Shown: positions 1 to 15,673, counted from the stretch's first letter. The stretch: DNA of 62,000 nt from Apostichopus japonicus (GCF_037975245.1 NC_092575.1:15947310-16009309); one strand, 5' to 3'. The notes: a model not told the origin generated them from the sequence alone. Translations and numbers: made by a program.

Positions 1-584
1 GGCACTCTCAGCATGTACTCTCATCTCATCTCACCTCTCCATCTTTTCATTCTCTTGAAAATAATAAAATGTGTAAAAGTAAGTTGGCCTGACGTTTCGA
101 TCCTAGCAGGATCTTCTTCAAAGGCTAAATGACAAGTAACAGTAACAGAAAAGACAAAAACACGCACAGAATACAGACAGGTTAATGAGCATGGTGAACA
201 CAAAGAGATAGATGTAAAGGGATTAGTAGACAAGGGATGGAGAGAAGAAAGAAGAAACCAACAGGGGAAGAGGAGAGGTAGGAGATAAACAGTGGAGGGA
301 CAAAGAGAAGACAAAGGGATTAAGGGAAGGGGGTAGGAAAATAATAATAGTCAAATACTCTTGAAAATACTTTTAAAACCATTGCAGCAAATTCTACCAA
401 TTTTGAGGTTATCATATTTAGTGGGAAAGCAGACACACCTCAAGCTATTGATTGACTTTCAAATTCTTTGTTAAATGTGACATACGATGTATTTATTTTA
501 CCTGTTTTTGTTTTGTTTTTGTTTTTGTTTTTTTACTCCAAATTTTATTTTGCCCTCTCTTTCTCTCTCTCTCTAAACCAATAG
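1..584. other. Gene A intron with a dispersed repeat copy
   Basis: Intron upstream of the first visible gene A exon. Bases about 55-130 hold a dispersed repeat with a second, inverted copy near 56119-56188. Purine-rich sequence (130-350) follows. No coding signal of its own. Confidence 0.6.
60..130 (+). repeat. Dispersed repeat copy 1 (GATCCT-AGC-AGGATC hairpin family)
   Basis: The core gacgtttcgatcctagcagg followed by atcttcttcaaaggctaaat recurs in reverse orientation at 56119-56188 with the same flanks (tgtaaaagtaag on one side). It contains a 6-bp stem with a 3-base loop. Two copies in one window point to a mobile or formerly mobile family. Confidence 0.7.
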
Positions 585-732
585 ACTAATTCAGTGGAGG
601 AGTTTGGTAGCAGCTGGGTGGTTGGTTCAGAGGAATGCACAGTCACTCCCGAACCACCAGAGTACCCATGCAATGGATCTGACAGAAACACTGACGCCAT
701 GCGGACATGTTACTTCATCATCGATAAAGCTG
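585..732 (+). CDS. Gene A exon: C-terminal end of VWD domain and start of C8
   Basis: The acceptor follows a CT-rich tract and ends in atag; the donor is gtatgg. The frame starts in phase 0 and ends in phase 1. The peptide contains EEFGSSWVV, the typical end of a von Willebrand D domain (NSW-type motif), then the first two cysteines of C8 (around YPCNGSD and MRTCYF). At least one earlier exon must exist upstream of base 585 because the VWD core is missing. Confidence 0.8.
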
Positions 733-3700
733 GTATGGAATTGGGCCCTTTTTTTTTTAGTATCCTTCCTTGACTGTTAACATATAAACAGAGTACATAA
801 ATGTAAAACATAACCTTTGTAATCTGAAAAGATGATGGAATTTTTGTTTTATCTCTAAAGGCAACAATGTTGACCTTTGATTGTAAACATTGGTTATCTA
901 CCATCATTTCCTGTTTGTTAAAATAGCAAATATTGGTTATCTACCATCATTTCCTGCTAGTTAAAAATGGATGGTTTGGTGACTCATGATTTGTAAAACA
1001 CTCTAAAAGATGAAACGGAATTAAAGTTAGTTATTTTGTGAACAAAGACAACATTACGTCCATTATGCTGCAGAGTTCAGTGCTGCGGTTTACAATCAGA
1101 ATGAGTTGAATGTACAGAAAAGTATTATATGCAATGAATTCTTGTCAAAGGTTAACCCCCTCTCTCTCTCTATTATGTTTCCATCCATAGTTTTACCACA
1201 ATAAGGTGGACTCATTTTATCCCAGATATAGAAACCTTTTTTTTTTTTTAATTCCTTCCAACTTGTGGGGGTATAATTGGTCAGAGTGTCCATACCAGTT
1301 ATATTTAAGACATCAGTTGCAAACCCAACAGCAACCAAGTTCTCTTGACCTTTTCAAAATTTCTGCCTGAGTGGCAGTGAGTCTTTCATGGATTTTAGGG
1401 ATATCTACTTTGTGAATTGAGCCATGCATGAGAACTAGCTGCAGTTAGCTCCCTCAATATTTCTGAAAATGGTCACTCTCATCAGCTGGATGTATGGGGA
1501 TATTCAGTAGCGGTACTGGTAGCAGGAATAGGTGCCATAATATACACACGCACCTGTCTGGTTAATTATATGCACACTCATTGAAAGATAGAGGGTTTTA
1601 TATAAGTGGTATTCCTCCACATTCATAAAATGTCTTCTGTATAGGTTTCCTGGGAAAATTTACTAAAACTAAGACTAAGACTAAAATTTTAATTTCTTAT
1701 TAATTGAAACAGCTCATTGTCATAAATTATCCATTGTTACTTCTGACGACAGCCCATTTTGAAGCTCTTCATTATGTGTCAGCTTTCACTCTACTGTGAT
1801 GGATCAAAAAAAGATATTCATACATATTTTGATACACTAGGTCTTCATAATTTAAGGACACTATGCTACGCAATTTAAACGTTAAGTATGCTTATCATAT
1901 TATATATATATATATGATATTCTTCTGTGCATTTCTAAATGTAGGACCTTTCGCTGACTGTCATTTTGTGGACCCTACACCATTCTATGAGTCTTGTCTC
2001 TATGACCTCTGTCTGATGGAACCTGGGGAGGGAGGGGAATGTGACACCGCGTACCAGTATGCAGCAGCCTGTCGACAAGAAGGCGGACAGCCAGGCGACT
2101 GGAGGACCTGGGCTGACTGTCGTAAGTGTCCAGACTTTTGTTACTTCTGAACGAATTGTGTCATTTCTAGAAAGAATTTATTTCTTCAACCCAGGATTTT
2201 GATTTTAATGCTTTTCTTCCAGATGTTTTTCTTCTTTTTAACATCATAACATCATTCCTTTATGATGCAACTGCAAGAAACATGATCAAGGTTTCAATTA
2301 TTTCGTCGTCGTACCTTTTTTTCCCTCTCAATTTGGTGGTTTGAGCTTTGGAAAGTTGTCTTAGATGGATGAATCATAATTTTTAATTTAAATTTACTTG
2401 TGCATTATAACTGTGATAGAAATTGTCAAGAAACTGCAAACATTGCCATCAGTAAAGAATAAAACCTTAGACGTAAGTTGTTGCAGTCATGATTACAAAA
2501 TGAATTTGAAATGGTAGAGTGATTGTGTTAAATTTTACAAATAAATCTTGAATATAGAATTGGCAGATTACACCCTATATCTTTAAGCTTTTCTCTTGTA
2601 CTATGAGCCTTTAAACAGGCCACGGAACCCTCATGTTTGTTTGTCCATAAAACTGCTCCTCCATTGCACAGACTTCAGACTGACATCCCTTGCACTTAAT
2701 TCTTGACTAACTTTGAAGACAGATTCAAAATGTATTTGTTCCTTCTTCATTACAGCACTACCTTGTCCCAACAATATGATACCATCGAAATGTTCCAGTC
2801 CTTGCCAGCCCTCATGCGCAGAACCAGACGGTGGTGAATCTTGTCCGTTTGAAGACTGCCTCGAGACCTGCGTATGTCCCGAAGGAATGCTTTTACAAGT
2901 TGACCACTGTGTAGAGGTTGAGGAATGTGGATGCTTTGATGGGGTGCAATATTACCAGGTCAGTCAAAATTATTTAATTTTTTATATTGTTTTGGTACTC
3001 TAGTGTCTATTTGATGTTGATGGTAATGTTATTATTGTTGCTGTACAAAATGTTGTTGATTGTTGTTCTTCTTGTTCTTGTTGTATTCTGTCTTATAGCT
3101 CCAGCAATACATAGTGGTACTGTGTCAATCCATATTACATGTGGGATGATTTAGGCTAGAAGGCATCATGCCCCTTTTATTAGCATTGGTATACCCCTTT
3201 TTTTACTTGTTGTTGCAGCTGTTAGTGGTTGTTCTATTTCTGTCTTGTAGCTCTTACATCCCCACATTGTATATTCTGTCAGCCATATACACATGTGGTA
3301 TGATATAGGTCCAAGGGCATGATGCCCCTTTTATTACCCTTTTCCTTTACCCCTTTCTTTCTCTTTCTTTCCCTTTTTCTTTGTTGTTATTTTTGTTTCT
3401 GTTTTGGTGTTGCTGTCTTGTAGTTCAGCACCCCACAGTCATACCCTGTCGACCCCAGTTGATGTATTCATGGCATAAACAGGGCAAAAGATGCATTGCA
3501 AATGAAAAGTCAAAAAAATTTAGAAGCAAGACTAAACCTCCAAGGAAGAGGAAACAGATAATAATTCAACTTATTTCATCTGTTATTTGTAAATCACTTT
3601 GCTGCATTTGTTTTTATTTCTACGTTTTACTTAACACTTTTTGATCTGGCTAGCAATGTTGCATCTTTACTTTCTTGCTCGCAGGTTGGTGAAACTTACT

Positions 3701-6700
3701 TGAATGAGAATTGTTCAGAGGAATGCATCTGCATGGAAGGAAACTCCCTCACCTGTTTGGCCGGTCTCTCGTGCGATGTTAACCAGGAGTGCAGCATACA
3801 GGATGGAATCCGGGACTGCTATTGTATAGAGGGATACCAACCAGACAACAACGGGACATGTCAAGAAGGTGAGGCCGACTTTTATTATTATTTTTTTATT
3901 TTACAAAGTTTCTATAGCGCCTTATCCAATCAGAAATTGCTCTAAGGCGCTTTACAGTAAAATACATACAAACATGATATACAAATATATAAATCGATAA
4001 TGTAAGGTATAAGAAGGGTAGAAAATTTGTTATATACAATCTGACAATAAATTGTATAAAAACTGCAAAAGGGAAATCGAAAATTATACATACAAATTCT
4101 TAAAATTTTAAATATATATATAAGTGTAAAATTTTAAATTTTAAAAGTGCTATAAATGCAAAATGGAAAATGCGTTGTAATAATGTGACAATATAAATAG
4201 TATAGAAAGGACGGTTAATGGAATGCAGATCTTTTGTCAATGGTTCAGTCCAAAAGGAAATGTACATGTTGATGCGTACTTGCAACATGGAAGTGATGAT
4301 ATGTGTAGGTGACGGTGAGCTGCCACAGTATTCCTGTTTAATATACTACGGATGTCACAATATCCCCATGGTGACACCAATTAGCTTGTCTCAGTATCTA
4401 GTTGATTATCCACAGCTATACTCCATCAGGTTAAGGCTAATGAATGACTCCTGTTTCAAATGGCACTTAAAATTTGAACCAAACGAAACAGGGAAAATGT
4501 TTTGATTTATATGATAACTCTTCCTTTTCTTGACCATTTTAACAGAGTTGTACACAACTGCACCACCAACAAAGATGGTCACTACACTTGGTAAGTCATC
4601 CATTAAATTATGCAGCCTTTTTCCTAAATTTATTTTAATTTAAAAGACAAAAAAAAAAAAAAAAAAACTTGCTACATTTCTGTATCCAAGTGGATGTTAA
4701 CAGATCACCATTTCCAAAATGGAATTCTTAGCTTTAAAGTGGAGCTTGATGATATTTTGTTTACAGCATTGAAATCTTCAGACACTGCTTAGCAAAGCTC
4801 TTTGAGTAAAAAATAAAAATGTTCAAATACATGTTGTTGCTACAGTCATAATGATTCTTCAAATAACTTGTTTTGCATTGCCTCAAAATAATCAACAAGA
4901 TGCCAAAAAGGTAAAATCGTTTCAAAAATGCTTTTCTTGTTGATTGCATTTATAATATATCATAGTCTTATTAATAATTGTCTCAAGTGCAACATTGTCT
5001 AACTTGTCTAAAATGTCTTAGATGGTTCACGGTGTAGCTGTTTCCCTTTTTTTGCACAAAGTTTGATGTCATAGTATCGTCTAAATATTTTGAATTCTTA
5101 AATAAATTACTGCAAGATGTTACCATTATTTTTCATATTCTTATCACAATGAAAGAAATAAACAAAAAATAAAGAAAAAGCAAAAAACAAACAAAGAAAC
5201 AATGAGCTATTGTCCTCCACTTGCAAAGAAACAATGCCGGGCCTTTTTCTTTTTGCTTCTTTTCTGTTGTTGCTTTGCTTCTTTTGTCTTTTGACATTCA
5301 ACCTGCATTCCAAGTTTATCTCTTAAAGAAGTATGTTTGTAGGTTGAAATAAGGAGTCAACCATTCTCTGCAATTACAAAACACTTTTCTGTTTTGGTGG
5401 CATAGGACATATGAAAGCATTTTTACAATATTGTTTTTAGTATGTAAATGTACATAAAAAAAGCTTTGTTTTGACAATTCTTTCCTTGTTATATTAGAAG
5501 AGTGACAAAAATGTGAAGTCAAAATATATTATCCTTGGTCACAGTATGTAGGTTGTTTCTAATGATCTCTGGTTGTAGCCACAAGAGATAAACAGATGAG
5601 AGGTATTTACCTCAAGGGAGGCTGGATAGCATCATTTAAGGTCACGAAATTATAAAAAAATAAAAATAAATTGTATGAAAACAAATCTTTTTGCATACTG
5701 TGTTGTTATCAACCTTTTCAAAATACATCAGAAATATTTTAAACTGATATATAGGTTATCAAGAACAGAAAAATAATCGTGACAGAATATTTTCAATGTA
5801 TAGCTTTTGTTGAAATATGTTCACGAGTCATTCTTCCTAACTTTCATTACTAAATCTTTAAAGTGGTCTGTTGTTCCTGTAGTGATTCCTAACATGCATA
5901 TTCCAGAAAATGGTTGACTTTCAGTTTCATAGCTAGCTATATACTTACTATGATCCTTACATATTCTAAATGATAGCCTACTTTCATATAGAAAAAAATC
6001 AGTCTTAGAAATAGATTTAGGTAGACAATGGTAACCAAAGATTGCTGGTAACAGACCAGTGAAAATAATCTGTTAGAAAATATCAACTGTGCCTAGAATA
6101 TGAGTGTTTCATGTTTGTAGTGTTGCTGTGGTAGTTTAAAGTGCTTTATAGCTAGCTGTATTGTTGCATTCTTTTATAAAATTCAACAGTAACTGACTGT
6201 TTTATGTCTGGAGTGTTTTCTAACATGCATCAGTGTTTTAATAGATTTGTATCTTCTACATGATAGCCTCCATTCATAACAATAATTAGTCCTAGAATAG
6301 CTTTAGTTTAGTTATGAAGTTAAGGACTTTAGAAGTAGACCAGTTTGAATATGCCTTTTTCAAAACCAAGCATTTGATGCCAAGACCTTGAGCATTTCAT
6401 GTTTGCTGTGTTTCTGTCATTGTGTCATAGCCAGCTGTACTTTTAGTGCTGTACTTTACATGTCCTACATGATAGCCTCATTTCTTTGAAGTAACATTTA
6501 GTCTTTGGCATAGCTTTAGATAGACATATAGTCAAAGATATAGACTAGTTGAAATATTCATTTTATAAAATCAACCATTTGATCGCTAGAACATGAGTAT
6601 TTCATGTTTTATAGAAAAATTTAGTTTCTCAGTAGTTGGTTAGTTTTAGTTCATGTTAATAAAATTACTACTAAATTTACATTTTACTACTAAAATTACA

Positions 6701-7772
6701 TGTTGTCTATGTTTATCATGCATGTTTTGGGGGTATTTATTTGCAAAGCATGGTTCTGCTATTAAAGAAAGCTGATATTCTTTCTGTCAAAAGAAAACAA
6801 AAAATGCATGCCTTTCTTCTGCTTAATAAATTTGTGTCACACAATCACGAACCAAAAAGTATAATATTCTCAAGTATGCTAATTAAGTATGCTACGGTTT
6901 AAAACATGTATATATATATGTTGTTTGTTTGTATGCAGAGATTTGTAGGAGATATACATTATTTCCAGTAATATCAAATTGCAGGTTAACAACGTCAGAA
7001 ACGATACCTCCAGGATTCGATGTGTTTTCAAGTCAATTCTTTTGTTTTCATCTTCTTTACATTTCAAGCGGTTTTCGATCATACCCCGAGGAAGAGAAGG
7101 GTGCTTCATCTTTCAAATTTTTTTTTTCCATCTCGAGCCAATCTGAGCATCTTTTTCAGCACCCCCTCCTTCCTGTTAAAGTGATGCTCCACAGACCCAG
7201 ACCCATGGTTGAGACTCTTCATCATTTTGTCATGGCTTCCAGACATTTTTAATTGTTTCTTTAGAGGGTTATTTCTGCCTCTCATTGTTCTACCAGCTGA
7301 CATGGATGAGTCCGATAGTATCTGCATCTCCTTCTTTACCTTCGTCATAATCATTTTCATATTCATGAACCCGTGTTCAGTGTTAAGTACAGGTTTGAAA
7401 AGAGGGGTGCAGTAGGTTACACCCCAAGGGTCTGCGGTCAATTAGATGGCCAGGGGGAAATGGGATGAATAGCAATGTATTTTCATATGATTTCAAATGA
7501 TTTACATATTTAGAGATAGCTATGATATACATTGATCAGTTGAGATAGATAAGCAGCGGTCGAATGATCTACATAACACTCTCTACAGAGCTGCCCCAGT
7601 ACTTCATATATAACGATTATTAGCTGATATTCAGAAACAGATACCATGTGGCCGCTACCAGGAGATACTGACATTTATAGGCTAAAAGACCCACACTGAA
7701 CCGGCGGCTAATACCAGGGACTATCAAATTTATAGTGAAAAGCCTGGTGCCTGTGGAGGGGGTGGGATGAGC

Positions 7773-7842
<70 letters not shown>

Positions 7843-10800
7843 ATATATATATACATACACCAATATACTGAAGTAGGTCTGCTGAATGGGAAGTGACCGG
7901 CTGGAAGTATACTTGAGACATGGTTGCAGCCTCCACCCCTTCTCTCCAACAAAGCCCTCTCTCCTAGGCCGCTGTCATTTAGTTTCCTGTGAGGAGACAC
8001 CCACACAAATAGCCATGCAGTAGTATGTATCTCTTAAGTGGATGGACTCGCCAGCGTCCTATCTATAGGCTTTGTATGTATTTATTAGTAACAGTAACTA
8101 ACGCTGACCGACAGCTGTGTGCATGACTATATAATTATCGTTAAATGACAGATAAGTTTCTGCCTTTAATCTTTTCTGATCTTCGTTAATTATCGACAGG
8201 GTGATGTACTGCGTAGACTTTGACCGTGTTCAAGTAGTTTCGATTGCTTTATCTTTGTTAGAAATACCAGATTACCATAATTATAATATACAGTGATATG
8301 GTGTGTGCACAGGAGTTCTTAGTCCAGTTTAGTGTCCTTTCAAACTCTGTGTTTATAGGTATTAATAGTTCTGCTGACCTGCCATGCTATAGACTCCATT
8401 TTGGAAGCTTTTCCCATTGTCACTGTCTTTGTTTGGTTCTAAGGTTTTCTTTGTTAATGTAAATTATTAAACTATTATTCATTTTCCCTAAGAATTTTCA
8501 TCACAAATCTAATTGGGCTACTATTCGTGGATTTTGTCTTTGGTGTTGTCAAAAAAAATACACTTCCTTTAAAACAGTTTTTTTTCTTAGTTGATTTTGG
8601 CAACATTTACTAGGCGCCCTCTCACTTGTATACCTTATTTTATCAATCGTCCACCCATGGGTCGTTATTAGTAAATGGCCCCCCACACCCCCCCCTCTTG
8701 TCCAAGGCAATGTTTGTCTCACAGTGCCTTACCTAAGGATAGGTAGAATACCTTTCCGAACTATTGTAGCATATTTTGCCTAAGAATATGTCTTTCCTTT
8801 CCTATGACCATAGGTAGCATTCCTTGATGTAACCAAAGGTAGCATTCCTTTCCTATAACCATAGGTAGCATTCCTTACTTAACCATTATGTTCCATCCCT
8901 ACCCTTCAACCTGATATAGTATTCCTTGCTTAATCATAATTATGTAACAGTCCTTGATAAAAACCATAGGTAGCATTCTATCCTTTCCTATCGCTGTAGG
9001 TAACATTCCTCGCTTAACCACTATTTTCCACCCCTTCCCTTCAACCTGGTATAGTATAGCTTGCATAATCATAGGTATCAACCCCTGTATAACCATATAG
9101 CGTGTGGTTCGACGTTTAAAAGACTTAATCACATAATAGTTACCTATATCATATTTAGTCATGTGCCTGCTTGATGTTTTCAAGTGTGAAAACTTTGTTT
9201 GCTATAGGGGCTACAACGATGACGAGACCTGTGTTGGTGTTTGTCATACTTACATAAATTGAGTATAAAATTGCTCTTTTGTCTGAATTCAGTCGTGGTT
9301 GCGACTCGGTGGTATTGAAGTGCACTGATGCAGGTAGTAGCTTCCCCTCGATGGCTTATTCACAAATTTAAGGTTACAGTTGAAAGTACACTTGTGGGGT
9401 CAATTCTACATTTAACATGCGTTTGGAAGAACTTTTTCAACAACAACAAAAATATGCAAACTGTCTCTCTCTTCCCGTTTTTGAAGTAAAACGTAAAGTT
9501 TTTCGATGTTTCCATTTCGTGGGTTTGTTTCATTTTAGACTTTTGAGTAAACGACCTTAAACATTGCAAAGTTACCTTACACGTTCTTAGTCAATCGCTC
9601 TCTTATAAGAACGCGTGTACGTTAACATCAACATACGCACGGCAGTAATTGCGCGAACGAGATATGATTCAGTGTAACACTAAAAGATATCGACTTCTTT
9701 ACTAACGAAATTGCTAGGGGAGCAACCAACATTCCTTAGTACAATGATGTATTGTTAACGACAGAGCTGTTTGTAATACAGTGGGAATTATTCCTCATTG
9801 GTGGCAGAACTTATTTGTTTTATTCGTTCAACATTCCAAGCATACAGGGAGGATATGCTATGTAGGTTTGTAAAACCAACATTTTGCAGACTGATTGAGT
9901 TTTTTATCTTTGTTGACATATGTTCCGGGTATTTTGGCGGGCATTTGTTGACTAGTGTACCTCTCTATCACTTGTGATTTACACACATGTTTATGACATA
10001 AGATGGACTTTATACCGAGATTTTAATAGGAGTCATCCGCTACATCATGAACGATCTTATATTGTCTTGCCATGTTTGAGATATATGAAAAGAACCATAT
10101 TTATATATCACTTGACTTTTATTAGTACATTCCCATAAACTTGGATATTAGTTCAAACAAGAGTGACCCTGATGTTGCATACTTATGAGACATATTGGTT
10201 CTCACTGGTATCCAAAATTAGACCTCAGTATTGGCCATTGCGTGACGTACATTGCGTCGCCCGGGACTTTTTCACACACACACCCACCCATATTTATATA
10301 AATATATACGCTTTGTCACCTGACTGTGTCACCTGACTGTAGTCTGCAATGAGGGTTCCAAGGGAATTACCACAGCAACCCTTCGAACTATCACACGTAC
10401 CCACTCTTTCCTCGTATCGTTAAAGTCATCTACGCCCCTATAGGACTACGTCCCCATCTAACTTTCATACACATTGTATCCAGTCAGTCGATAAACAATA
10501 ACCTATTGTTATTGTTGTTATACAAACATAGAGAACCTGACAGAAAAGTTGATAAGTAGAAAGAAATGACACTGTTTTGTTTACTGATGAAAATACTAGG
10601 AGCCCCAAGAAGATGTTGTTATATGTTTGCTTGGGTTTTGGGGGTGCGTTTTTCGTTTGGGGGTGGGTCGCGCTTTTGACCCAAATCAAGTGCAGTTTGC
10701 AAACTGCAATACGCTTTAAGGGAATGTATACATGTAAAGTAAACCCACGTGTGCATGACGTGAAAGGTCATCTACTTATGATGAACCAATTGGGGTATTT

Positions 10801-13800
10801 CAATTGAAATGTTCTCTCCTATCTTTGAAAAATGAAAATTCAGTTTAATTGTTTTAAAGGTGGTCATTTTGAAACTAGTGGCCAATCTTAAGTTAGTTGT
10901 TTAAAGCAAATACTTAAAGCTGTTCTGCGTATCAAGCCAAGTATCATTGAAAGTGGTTGGTCAGTAAATAATATCATAATAACATTAAGTATTGTTGGAC
11001 CTTTATTCCTTGCCGGTAAGCCCTGTTTACAGTCGGTCGAGATTCAGCCCAGAGCTCCGATTTTAACAAAGACCTCGGAATCATTTCTTTCTTAAAGGTC
11101 TACCTAGGGACAACATTGTCATAATCACACTAATAAGCATTAGAAATCATGAAAATAGCTGCAACTCCCATCAAACTCCATCAAAGATTGACCATTTAAC
11201 GAGTTCTGTCTTAATTCTAGTTTCATGTATGAATAAACATTACCTATTTATTCACATTGATGATATAAAGGGAGCGACTGCCTAATTTTATGTTATGTTA
11301 TTCCTTTGCTTTTACAACCTTCGTTTCAAGAACACTGAACACAGGTTTGAGGCTTAAGGCGATTCCTTTGAAATATGTTATTGTCTTCTTTGAACAGAGG
11401 AACATCGCATTTTTCAAATGATATATGTGGGCTTGTAATTAGGGGTAAACTTATTAAGCTCTAAAACAAGAAATTATGATGAGCACAACACTCCACGTCA
11501 TATATTTTGCACATATTTAATGAGTGTCTCTAGATTTATCAAAACTCCAAATGTGTATATCTTGGAATCGAAAAGAGCTTTTCTCAAAACAAATCAAGGT
11601 ATTTTGAATGAGATTATCACACACAACAAATGTATTGAATATGGGACAAATTGGTTAGGTGTCGGTAGACCTTCAAATTTAACATCAGGATCAAATAGGA
11701 AAGATATTAATCCGCGCAAAGACCGCGGATTCGCGCTGCACTCTCCGATAACGCCCTGCGCATAAGATGAGACGCAGGATATAACAAATACCAGCTGTAA
11801 AGCAACGTTTAAAGCCCATATGAATGCATAAACTGTATTACGTCATACTTTAGTCTCAGATTTCAGCCGTTTCGTTTAATGTTAGTGTAAACGCGTGTTT
11901 TTTTAGACTCCCCGAGGAACATTGAATTTATAGGTTGGCTATGTGATCCGAATAAAGAACTGTACCTCGTATAACTTTGTACCTTACTCGATTTTCCGAG
12001 AAAATGGACCTGTGACATTTATTCAATTTGATATGAGTGATTTTCCTTCCGTGTAATATTAAAAGAAGAAAACTAGTCCCAGCGTTCTCCAACTAATTTC
12101 TTTGTACAATAATAATTCCACGTGACCAGATCTTTACCTCTGTATCGTCGGTTGAATGTTCGTTCACGTAGTTACGGCATTCACTTTAACAAAACCAAGT
12201 TACACTTTTGGTTATTAAACCGAAAGGAAAATGAGACGCCCTACAGACTTTGTAAAGACACTTATTCACCTTGCTGAACCATATCCCTGATAATTCTAAT
12301 ACGACAGTTCTCTAAATGGATTGGAATTTAGACTGGATTTGGTCTCTTTGATATAATAACGATTGTAGCCCAAGGTCACAACTTGTATTTCAGTAACAAG
12401 TCTGCGGTAGTTGGCCTCTTTTTGAGTGGTCTCTAAATTTATCTTCTTTTTTTTGTTGATGATAAAAGGAAAGGATGTTGACCTGCCGTGTGATAGTGTT
12501 TTATTAATTTTGCCCTCGTTTCATTGTGTGTAAATTTCTGTATAACCTCAGCTTCATCAATCTTTTGGACAAAAAGAACCCGAAATGTACAATTTGAACG
12601 AATCTTTTAGGATAAGTGTTATTTCTTTCCGAGATCAGGAAAATAAGGGATTCAATGACGTCATACTCGATGGCCATCATTCAAAGAATGGGCTCTTTGC
12701 GAAGGGGAGGGGGCGCGGGTCCAGACCAGCGTCTTTGCCACTTAGGGAATTACTTTGCGCATGCGCACTGAAAACCGTTGTACGTTTGGTTAGCAGTTGT
12801 TAACAAGCATCCAGAATACACTTTTCTTCTGAAAATAAGATTGCAATGGATCGAACTATAAGGTGCTAAAAAGTTCACAGTAAAGAAGGTTAAGGCGCGA
12901 GAAAATTATTTTATAAGGTTAAGGAGCTCATAACCAATGAATCAATATTTCGTCTTCTAGACGCTTATAATATTAGGTTTATCCCATGCAACTTGAGAGT
13001 AATTCAGTTTATTATTTATCGAAATATCGTGTAATTTTGTGCTTGTTTTCAGCTTGAAAAAAGGCGAAGTTGAAATAAAGTTCATTGTTAAATCAATAGA
13101 ACCCTATACTATACAACTTTCCTATTAGGTTAATATAAACTGAAGGTTGTAATAAATAAATACATTTGAATTTTGAAGACAATCCCACGACTGGCTGTGG
13201 AGGTGAGGGGGGGGGGTGGCTCATATCTCTCACACTGACACACGAGTGTACTTTAGGTGGGTTAAAATCTGGGGTAAGACGTGGGTTTGCTCGAAATAGC
13301 GGATAAACATATGCATGTAGGGTAAAATAAAAGAACGAAAAAGACTTGGTCGTATGAAGACAGCTCGTATACGTGTTACACGTCGTACGCTCAATCCTTT
13401 TGTTTATGAGATGTTGACAATATTTTGAATACTCTAATGGTGACCAAAGTGATCTTATACTTAATATTTTTTCTACTGTAGATTACCATTTGAGCGAACT
13501 ACTACGCATTACTTGCCCTTTGCCATTTTGCTTTATGGATTTTTTTTTTTAATATTGTATAACTGCAGTATTTTCTCATGCAGATATAAAACTGATATTC
13601 TACCTGACATGTCAATAAAAAACAAAAATCTAATATTAGACACGCTTTCTTATATAAGCATCTTAGACTCCCTGCGACTTGGTTGCTACGCGTTTAAAGT
13701 GAATCATATCTATATAGAGAGAGAAAATAATGGAGGGGGGGAGGAGAGAGAGACTTTTAATTTATCCGAAGCTACTACTGCTGCTGCTGCCTTATATCGT

Positions 13801-15673
13801 GTTGTAGGCACTAGACTGGATATAATACTAGGATTCATATTAAAATGAGGACAGACGGTATATATATAAGTAGGGCAGGAAAACAACGCAACACACAGAC
13901 ACACACAAAACCGTATACAATTCTAATTGAAGTTCAGACACGCCTTTTGTGTTTATCCAGTGGTGCAAAACATGGTATTGTCACTATGGTAACCAATAGT
14001 GACAGTCACCAAAAAAAAACCGACTGTCAATATCGAGCGACAGATTTTTTAGCCTAGAATTCTGATTATTATTATAATGGCCTTGCACTCTTTGGTAGCC
14101 TAGAACTAATTACAGCAAAGGGTTTCGTGCAGAGCTAGAAAGCAAAAGGAAAATATAAAAACGAATTGCAAGAAGAAGGGGAAAAAATGAAACGGCTTTC
14201 TACGAGAAACCAGAGGGAAGTACTTTGTTGCGGAGCAATGTTACTTCGAATAAAATTTAAAGCAAACAATAAAAGCATAGAAAACATCCCATATATGGAG
14301 GAAAGATATAGTAAAAAGGAAAAAACAACAAAGTTACCTCCTAGTAACAAAGTACAATCCATGCATGCTATAGTTTTCTTATAGTTACAATGTTTGCGTA
14401 TAGAAGTTATGTTGGTAGATGTTATACCTAAAATTTGAAACCCGGTCATGTGAATAACGATACCGATCGATTTTACGACTCTATTTGATTAATATTCACG
14501 CAGTGTTTACGCATTTGTAAGCCTAACGGGAAGGGAAACCATTGTATTGTTTGTAGGAGTATATACCCCCCACCGTATAAAGTCAAATATCTTTAATAAA
14601 AAAGAACGCAATAGTATAATATAGTCTATACTGTTTAATTCGCTTCTGTATGTTTCTTTGTTTTGGGTTCTATTCAAAGTTGTTGTTTGTTTCTGCAGTA
14701 ATTCGTAACAACGCCGCAATTTGATGTTGGAGTGGACTCATATTTTTGTTACCATGGTAACTATGTTGAAAAGAAGTTGTTTTCGTTGACTTAGACAGCA
14801 ATGCGAGTTCTTTAAGGCTTTGTTCGTTTCAAACCAATTTTTTTTGTACTTCGAATGTTACAGAATGACGTTAATTTTTTTTTTTTTTGTATTAATATTT
14901 GTTGTTTCCTGTTCATTGCTAACGTTTCAGCTTCGGAATATTAAAAAAAAATCCCTATAAAGTTATTTAGAAAAGCACATTGGTTAAGTTATTGTTATCT
15001 TGTCGAGAAAAGTTGATAGCAATAAGTGTTACAAAAGCTATATTTTTTGTGGAAGCAACTTTAGAGTAAAACAAAAACACTAACCGAAATACGTATACAA
15101 GTGGGAAGTAACATCTTGTTGTATATTGATTGATTCCTGAAACTGAAACTCAAATGGAATTGTTGTTCCTTTTACTGATTTGTGTTTTATTCAAATCTGA
15201 CTCACAGTAAAGAAATCGCAGCTAAATAGTTGATCTGAGGTTAGCAAAATATCTTCAGTACGAGTCGGTCAACAACCAGGGAGATATGACTGGATCTATT
15301 GAATGCTGTTTACTTATGTAGAACCTATATAATTGTTGAACTAAACAAACTCACCGCCCTTTTTCTTTGAAGGTCATTCTTGACATAGCACTCATTTAAT
15401 TTACCTGGTAATTCTCTGGAAAGTCCCTCAGGCAGTCCCACTTACAACAAGAAAAATGATGTTGCAATTTCTATCGGTAACTTTATTGTCCTTTGTTTAC
15501 CGCAAAAAAAACAAAAAAACAATTCGTACAGAAAAATAACAGTTCTGTGGCTAACGAAATAATCCATTGTTTGGTCGTTTTACTTGCGTCGTGTTCTATA
15601 TCGGTGACTAATGAAGGTACATGTACCTTCATTACATTTTCGTTTTACTCCAGTTACCATACACTATGTAGCA

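Noticed and set aside
11520-11765. 81-codon + strand ORF as a nested gene
   Set aside because: No recognised domain, no splice partners and unremarkable codon use; expected by chance in an intron of 28 kb.
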